Origin: Oikopleura dioica
Lineage: Eukaryota; Chordata; Appendicularia; Copelata; Oikopleuridae
DNA: 64,000 nt
Direction of reading: 5' to 3'
Assembly: GCA_907165135.1 (NCBI GenBank)
Contig: OU015566.1
Location: 14,058,157 to 14,122,156 of the forward strand
Shown here piece after piece: positions 58,133 through 64,000 of the stretch (its first letter is position 1; every line of letters begins with the position of its first letter). Under the pieces are notes generated by a model, which saw only the letters and a list, made by a program, of their open reading frames with translations, was not told the origin of the DNA and did not search any database. A program made the position numbers and the translations under genes.

Positions 58133-60359
58133 CTAAGCGCGGCCGGCGGGCAACATCGTCTTCATAAACTCGACTAGATAGTCCGGGAATGGATGGCGGA
58201 GCTGGTCAAGTAGATTGAGCAGCTGCTGCTGACGGACGGAGGCAGTAGGGATGAGTTTCATGATGCTGACTTTCGCTTGAAGAGGAATGTTTTTACTTAC
58301 GTCCGTGAAAGGCAGGAGAAAGTTCTCGAAGTCGAAGCCCCATTTGAATGTCAAAGGCTGAAGAGGTGTTAAGAAATGCTCTTTTTTTGTGAAAATTTAC
58401 CTTGACAGTATCGTTGAAAATTCGTCTTATGCTGATTTCATCGTGTCGATTCTGCACTTCCCTTGCGATCCATTCAAGAAGCCAGTCTGATCGCTGAGTT
58501 GGGTCGATATAGTCGCTAGAATTTGGGTAAATAAACATTTTACAGAACCCTGTACTTCAAAGGTATATTGATTCTATACTGCACTTTGAGCTCATTCAGC
58601 GCCTCCAAGTTGTTGATCAAAAGCTCAATGGACACATCGTAGCTGTTTTCTTTGCCAGTAAAATCGAAATCCATCTTCATCAAATCCTTCTTCTTCAGAG
58701 CGTTCAGAACTTTCAGCGCGTTTTCAGGCCATTTACTCGGCTCTTCTTGCTCCAAGTTCAGCGCCCTCTCAGATGACCATTTCGGCAACATATTTTGACA
58801 GAAACCAGAGTCGGAGATTTCGAAGATCTTTTGGAATGAGCCGATGATTGAAATAAGGTCTTCTGAGGGAATCTTCGAAGGGATGAAATCCAACAGTTTG
58901 GCCTGGTATTCTGAGTTGATGAGATTTTGGTACGGGAAAAGTAGCGTTGGAAGTCGTGCAAAATTTTGCGTCTAAAGATGCTCAATGATAATGCGCTTCT
59001 GAAAAACTACCTTTATAATTTCCACCATTTGCTGGCTCATCTCGTCGAATTTCATCAGCGGAATCGTAATTTGCTCATCTACTCCTTCTTTATCGATCAA
59101 TATTCCGATGTACTGAAGAATCGCGTTTCTCAGCTCTTTATTTTCCACAATCTTCAGCAGCTCTTGAAAGAACTCGATGTCAGTTATCTTCTTGCTCAAA
59201 AATCGCACGGCTTGAAAGTGTCCAGGATCGCTAGCTTTGGACTTGTCTTGAATTCGATTCTTGAGCTCCGCTTTGTAAATTATTTCTTCGTCGAGTTCGT
59301 AGTGGCGCGCAAATGCAAGGGCTTTCTGAAGCTCGTTTCGAGAGACGAGCTTTTGGATCTTTTCTTCTGGACCAAGAGGGGTCAGCCAAACAGTTTTGCC
59401 GTTATTTTCGTAGACGACGGACACAGAACCAGTACTGTGGTTACTCACGTCGGTGCACAGAAGGGACCACTCAACTTTAAGCGCTTTTCCAAGCGAGTCG
59501 ACTTCGACGAACTCAATTTTGTTGTGGAAGACGAGGACGAGCATTTGAACGCTTTCGGAGAAAACATGGCGCTTCATGAAAGAAAGTCGCATTTCGAGAA
59601 TCCCAGGCGTTTTTCTGACTGCAAGGATGTCCCCAGTGGAGTTGGAAATACTGTAGATAGCTGAGCATGTTTGGAGAAGAATGAATCGTCGTCCAGCCTG
59701 AATTAATTAGACAATCGAAAGCTAATCCGCTCCGAACCTGTAAAGATTTGATCTCCTCAGACTTCCCCAGTTTCTCATCTCTCGGTAGGTGAACACGCAA
59801 ATGCCTAAAAACCTCTGGCCCATCTTCAAAAACCCTGATCCGGTATATATCCGAGTTTCCCCATGCATAGATGTACTCTGAATCCACAAACGTGAGATCT
59901 CTCAATCCAGATGCAAGCTTCAGCTCGAATCGATTTTCCTCCGCGTAAATGATCAATTTATCAGTCCATAAGATGGCGACGATAAAGTTGGAGACGTTGT
60001 GCGAGTAGGTTTTGATTTGAATCGCCATGTCCAGATCGGTTTTCTGGATATAGAACTCGTTTATTGGATGCTTGTGGCCAGCTGGAAAGACGAAGCCTAA
60101 AAAATATTAAAAACAAGCCGTTGAAGATGGCGGTACCTTGCTTATCGGTGAAAACAAAGACGGAATCATCAGTCCTCGTGGAAGTGATTTCTTGAACCGG
60201 TCGATCGAATGTTAACGGGTTCGACACAGTCCCTGTCGAAGAAGTCCATCTCAGCGATTTGCTTTCATCTTCAGTCAAAATCGCTTTCGTCGTTATTCCA
60301 CGAACTCTATCACTATCGATGGGGATTTCTTCGAAGAGATGAAACTCCGAACACGCCAT
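58133..60359 (-). CDS. Beta-propeller plus helical protein, possibly ROD/KNTC1-like
   Basis: The N-terminal half looks like a WD-type propeller (FTDKQGTAIF; LIIYAEENRFELKLASGLRD; YIYAWGNSDIYRIRVFEDGP; LLQTCSAIYSISNSTGDILA; SVVYENNGKTVWLTPLGPEE). It continues into helices: LVSRNELQKALAFARHYELD, EEIIYKAELKNRIQDKSKAS and FFQELLKIVENKELRNAILQ. This passage has the order found in KNTC1/ROD (sensor of unattached kinetochores in the RZZ complex), where a HRFAEAESFAIQFGLDVELVY-type segment follows the propeller. The protein is about 650 residues against more than 2,000 in vertebrate ROD, and stops at 58133 after LPAGRA. Another vesicle-tethering propeller protein cannot be excluded. Confidence 0.45.
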
Positions 60360-60488
60360 TTCTTCAAGTTTTCGAATGAATCGACGTAGAAAACAAAATA
60401 ATATTTTGAAGGGATGAGAAAACATAGAAATACAAATTGAGCGATTTGGTTTTACAAAAATAAACTATTAGTTTTGACGAAGAATTTT

Positions 60489-61282
60489 CTATTTGGAGTC
60501 GCGATCTTTCACGTGTCCGGCTAGCCATGCGATGCCTTCGATAATGCCCGTCTAGAAATGTTTTTCCTACTGAAATCAAGGAAGAGAAACTCACCTTATT
60601 GATATCTTCTTCTATCGCATTCGACGAAACGATGTTATATGTTTTTCCTCGTAGCAGTTTCGGAAGATCCAGCAGCTGGGTTATTTCAACTTCTGAACAC
60701 GAGTCTGCCAGGTCCATTTTATTCGCGAAGAAGAGAAAGACTGCGTTGTTCTTTTGTATCGAGCTGTCCTCTAAGAAATTGTTGGAAGGGATGAAAAAGG
60801 GCCTAAATATCTTGCTCTGAGAAAAAAATGCTTCATTCAATAAACTCAAAAAACTAAAGTGAGCGGTTTCGTAGCGAAAAAAATACGGTCGCGATGCGCC
60901 CGGAGCCCAGATTGAAGATAAACGACAACAACTTACTGAGAATTCCCTCAAGCTCATCTTTTGCAACTGCCATCCTCAACCTATCAGCAGAATCGATTAC
61001 AAAGATCACCGCCTGGGCGTCCTTGTAGTACATTTCCCACATGTTCCGATACCGCCCTTGTCCAGAAAAGTCCCAAACTGTAAACTCCAGTCCGCCAGCT
61101 TGGAACTTTTCGGAGACAAAGCCGACTGTAGGGACGATTTCTTCAGACCTCTGCTTCGTTTTTGGCGGCTTGAGGCGGTTTATAATTGTTGTTTTGCCGG
61201 AGTTGTCGAGGCCGACGCAGACGACCTTGGCTTCAGGCTTTTTGACGCCGAAGAGGAGGAGAATTTTATCGAGCAGACCCAT
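60489..61282 (-). CDS. ARL6: ARL6 (BBS3) small GTPase
   Basis: ARL6 recruits the BBSome coat to membranes at the ciliary base. The protein starts [15 protein letters not shown] (glycine 2 for membrane attachment; the hydrophobic helix matches ARL6). The P-loop is [14 protein letters not shown], switch 1 contains IVPTVGF, switch 2 is [17 protein letters not shown] (DxxGQ type), then [24 protein letters not shown] (NKxD) and SSNAIEED (SxNA for SAK). It ends GHVKDRDSK at 60489. Two or three introns; the first is within the region after LEGIL. Residues that distinguish ARL6 from ARF/ARL1 (FSGQGRYRN) are present. Confidence 0.92.
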
Positions 61283-61733
61283 TTTAGGCGATTTGATTCA
61301 TTCTATTAAGTTTTCGAATTGAAGCATTTTCGATCATAGAAAAATTAATTTATAAAACAGCAGGGAAGTTCATAGAACTTTTTTGAGGGTGTCACTAGAA
61401 TTGACAAGCTCAAAAAAGTTCCAAATGAAAAATTACTTTTTGACAAAGCTCACAACATTATCACATAACATCATGAGGGTTGTATGGAGGCACTACCAGG
61501 TAGAGTGAATTAAAAATTAAAGTTTGATGAAGCTTAGAAATATCAAAATGTGATCAGTGGAAGGGTTTACTTCTGAGAAGTGATACGAATATCCTGCAGT
61601 TGGATATTCGTCTTGTAGGCTCTAGCAGATGGTCTTTTATTGTGGAGAGCTGGGTTTGACGCTGACTGACTTATCCGAGGATCAGTACTTGCCCATCTTA
61701 GAAAAGGATAGCAAAGATAAAGCTACAAACGAC
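61283..61733. other. Intergenic; a perfect short hairpin
   Basis: Between ARL6 and the next minus-strand gene. It contains CGAATATCC-TGCAGTT-GGATATTCG at 61586-61610, a perfect 9-bp stem with a 7-nt loop. Otherwise AT-rich with no recognised gene. An open plus-strand frame at 61629 runs antisense into the next gene and is judged a shadow. Confidence 0.5.
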
Positions 61734-63196
61734 TCACTTCGTGGATATGTTTTTGCTTGTTGTTACATGCGTTCTTGTCAAATTCTCCGCAGTTTCTTCG
61801 TTCAGCGGATTCATCGGATCATACCCTCTCCGATCTCCAGGGGCGGTCCGATCAGTAAGGTCCCTGTAGTTGTCCTTGAGTCTATCATTGTGCTTTGCAA
61901 ACTCAAGATAATAGCACAACGGGCATTGGTTGGGAAATCGGCTTTCCCGCTTCTTCAACATTTCAATATGGCCAAGCGCGCAGATTCTGCAAATTCTAGC
62001 CGTGTGAATGCACTTCGAAAACACGTCATTCATCGGCACAATAATCGACACTGGTCGCTTGAGCGTACACACGGTGCATTCGGCGTTTTCGACTTCTAAC
62101 TTTGGCGTTTGAAAACGATCCCGGCTGATGATCCCTGAAGCGATGGAACCGACATCGTCCAGATCTTCTCCGACAGGAGTTTGGAGTTCCGATCGATCTT
62201 GAATGACTGGAGGTTGATTTGGCGACCTACGAAAGTAGTCCATCACTTTGGCTCGTTTATCAGTGTCAGGGAGCCGGTGATAAGTGCCAATAACCGGTCC
62301 ATTCATCGGATGATACTGCTGCTGCTGCTGAAGGTAAATCTGCCGTGGAGGAGTTTGAATGTCGCGATCTGGGTGGGGAACTTTATTTTCAACCTTCAGC
62401 TGACCCATTCTCATAACTACAATAGCATGAAACGCGCTCTAGAAGTTTTTCTTTACTACCCATCGAATGGTCGTTCTCCGGAGTGGAACTACTCATGCGT
62501 GTCGAAGAATTGTGCTGGGGAAAATTAACCGCCAATTGTCTCTTTCTCTCTTCTGGGACGTCTTTTGTTCTGATTGCAATCCTTGATTTTCGTCCAATTC
62601 CTTCACGCGTTTTCTTTTCGTCAAGACTTTTCCAGAGCGGCTAGGAAAAATGATACAACGATGAATTGTGAGAGGAACTAACCTGTAAGAGCTTGTAAAC
62701 GAGATTTTTCTTTGCCGTTCGTTTATCCCCGCCGACATCGCCCTTGACCTTCGGTTCGCCGTCGTAGTAAGCTACATGTCCGTTCGATGTCTTTTCTCCT
62801 CGGATAAGCTCCGTCTTGATCTCAGCGCCGAGTCCATTAGCAAGTTCTACGAGAAATTTAGTCAGTAGCATTTAATTATAGCAAACCTAATATATCCAAC
62901 GCTTTCTCTCGAACATACGTCTCTGGAAACTGAATCGACGCAATCAAATTGAAAGCTGCGGAATAGAGCGCTTCTCGTTTACTCGATCCATTTCCCTATC
63001 AAACATGACATGAGTTCAATTCTGAAACAAGTACCGTGTACAATTCGTCCAAATACTCGAGCGAAGCGTTAAATCCTTGAGCATTCATTCCTTCCTTGAA
63101 TTTGAAAAACTCGCGCCACGAGCCACCACCGATCGCCACGATTATCTGCATTGAATATTTATCGTTCCATTCTGGATACCGAGCGTCAGGCGACAT
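61734..63196 (-). CDS. Protein with dsRBD-like segments and a RING-like cysteine cluster
   Basis: Start chosen at MSPDARYPEWNDKYSMQIIV (63196). Segments SLEYLDELYTGNGSSKREAL and GLGAEIKTELIRGEKTSNGH followed by GGDKRTAKKNLVYKLLQ resemble double-stranded-RNA-binding modules (the latter ends with the KxxAK helix). A linker with Ser/Pro and a QQQQQ tract follows. The last exon carries CTVCTLKRPVSIIVPMN, KCIHTARICRICALGHIEML and NQCPLCYYLEF, i.e. C-x2-C, C-x-H, C-x2-C and C-x2-C, a RING-like order. The final exon joins by a GT-AG intron at about 62420 in frame. Its role could be RNA-binding ubiquitin ligase; this is inference. Confidence 0.5.
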
Positions 63197-63543
63197 GCTT
63201 TCTTATTTCGATTCTTCTAAAAAGAGGAGCTCAGTTAGTTTTTCAATCGAATCTGTTTATTTTATTTATCAGTCGTAAAAATCATGGAAGAAATGGTTGT
63301 GAATCCATTATGACAGGTGGGAATCTGAACTTTTGGGATCTCTGTAGCGACAACTGGCGGTCAAGAAAAGGCAGTTTTCTTTCTACTTGTAAATCTTCGA
63401 AATCGAATCATCAATCTTGAAATCGACCGAGCACCATCTAAAAATCAATCAGTTTACGAAAAGTTTTCAGGGAAAGGGACAATTAAAACAAGAAGCAACA
63501 AATGATGCAACATTCCAATTAATATGTTGTCTCGACGGACTAG

Positions 63544-64000
63544 TCACGAAATGTACGAAAAAATTAATACTGAGTATGAAATTAAAATAATGAAAGCTGT
63601 GACAGAGTAATCATACTTGGACGAAATTGCAGATACAGCATCGTCTCCTTGATTTCCAGCGTCAGAACGACCAGTTACGTAGCCAGAAGTTTGAGGTTCG
63701 TTATGTTGAATTACTGTTGCATCTCCGTCGGGCGACGTTCCCTTCTGAGTCTGTTGAAGAAGTTCTAGATGGCTCAGATGCTTTTTTAGCGCTTCGATTT
63801 CTTTCGTTAGCTTGTCCTCGCTTTTGTCCGGCGAAACTGCTTCTGTTTTATAATCGCTCAAAAGACTTTCACTTTCGTACGAAACCCCAGAGTCTCGCTT
63901 CGATTCCAGCTTGTCAATTTCATCGTAAAGTGTTTCCTTTCTCTTGTCCAAAGCTCCATTTATTTCGCGCTTGAGGCTGGTCCATAGAGGTTTTAAAAGA
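63544..64000 (-). CDS. 3' part of a coiled-coil gene, cut by the window edge
   Basis: The frame runs in from the right edge (LLKPLWTSLKREINGALDKR) and continues KETLYDEIDKLESKRDSGVS and LTKEIEALKKHLSHLELLQQ, a charged coiled coil, then a Gly/Asp-rich stretch (SGYVTGRSDAGNQGDDAVSA). One reading continues to a hydrophobic tail (VTAFIILISYSVLIFSYIS, stop at 63544), which would be a tail anchor. Alternatively CAAG/GTATGATT is a donor and the gene continues left to an exon after TTTTTAG at about 63441. The family is unknown. Confidence 0.5.
   Translation of the reverse strand, partial: LLKPLWTSLKREINGALDKRKETLYDEIDKLESKRDSGVSYESESLLSDYKTEAVSPDKSEDKLTKEIEALKKHLSHLELLQQTQKGTSPDGDATVIQHNEPQTSGYVTGRSDAGNQGDDAVSAISSKYDYSVTAFIILISYSVLIFSYIS

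Noticed and set aside
58966-59664. 232-aa plus-strand frame
   Set aside because: It is antisense to the ROD-like exons, which continue across several introns on the minus strand.
61629-62099. 156-aa plus-strand frame
   Set aside because: It is antisense to the RING-like cysteine exon and has no splice or start support.

Overview
The window is nuclear DNA of a compact eukaryotic genome, and everything fits a larvacean tunicate, most likely Oikopleura dioica. Introns are mostly about 30-60 nt with TTTTCAG-like ends, genes stand a few hundred bases apart or less, the proteins are metazoan (membralin, SMG9, SCAMP, atypical PKC, ARL6, MAP7, PUF60), and a 40-nt sequence at 2898-2937 is identical, as far as I remember it, to the O. 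dioica spliced leader. No prokaryotic operon, CRISPR array or provirus was seen.

Layout. Positions 1-10 kb are accessory and decayed. An intact RNF126-like RING gene (807-1613) and an intact small coiled-coil gene (5729-6350, minus) lie among broken copies: a mannose-6-phosphate-receptor-type copy that begins exactly with the spliced leader (so it is a retrocopy of a trans-spliced mRNA), a possible gamma-glutamylaminecyclotransferase fragment, an unrecognised helical protein, a frameshifted heme peroxidase, and a two-exon fragment of CDC14 that kept its intron. From 10 to 32 kb most genes are on the minus strand: a MAP7/ensconsin-like gene, membralin (TMEM259), SMG9 with a 589-bp foldback element in an intron, SCAMP, and an atypical PKC. 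From 33 to 41 kb follow a cathepsin F-like protease, a GNAT acetyltransferase, an O-fucosyltransferase-like protein, tRNA-Leu(CAG), an Sp-type zinc-finger protein, a 246-bp inverted-repeat element and an MFSD4-type transporter. From 41 to 53 kb there is a 36-codon gene behind a TATA box, GCTGA satellite DNA, secreted and RING proteins, coiled-coil proteins and a two-gene operon (C-type lectin plus coiled coil). From 52 to 64 kb there are an RBX1-like RING protein, a CYP4 cytochrome P450, PUF60, a ROD/KNTC1-like protein, ARL6, a dsRBD-like plus RING-like protein, and the 3' part of a coiled-coil gene.

Functionally this is a housekeeping neighbourhood (trafficking: SCAMP; cilia: ARL6; splicing and NMD: PUF60, SMG9; polarity: aPKC; microtubules: MAP7), not a dedicated pathway. 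The points most worth a second look are the spliced leader fused to a pseudogene, an aPKC whose C1 zinc finger is missing while the pseudosubstrate-like start remains, a PUF60 without its C-terminal UHM, candidate non-canonical introns (AT-AG in the P450, a 29-nt GC-AG in the transporter, GC-AG in a small gene), and the foldback elements.

Exon joins were made by eye from reading frames and splice consensus. Spans are reliable to the exon, but terminal exons are uncertain where stated.
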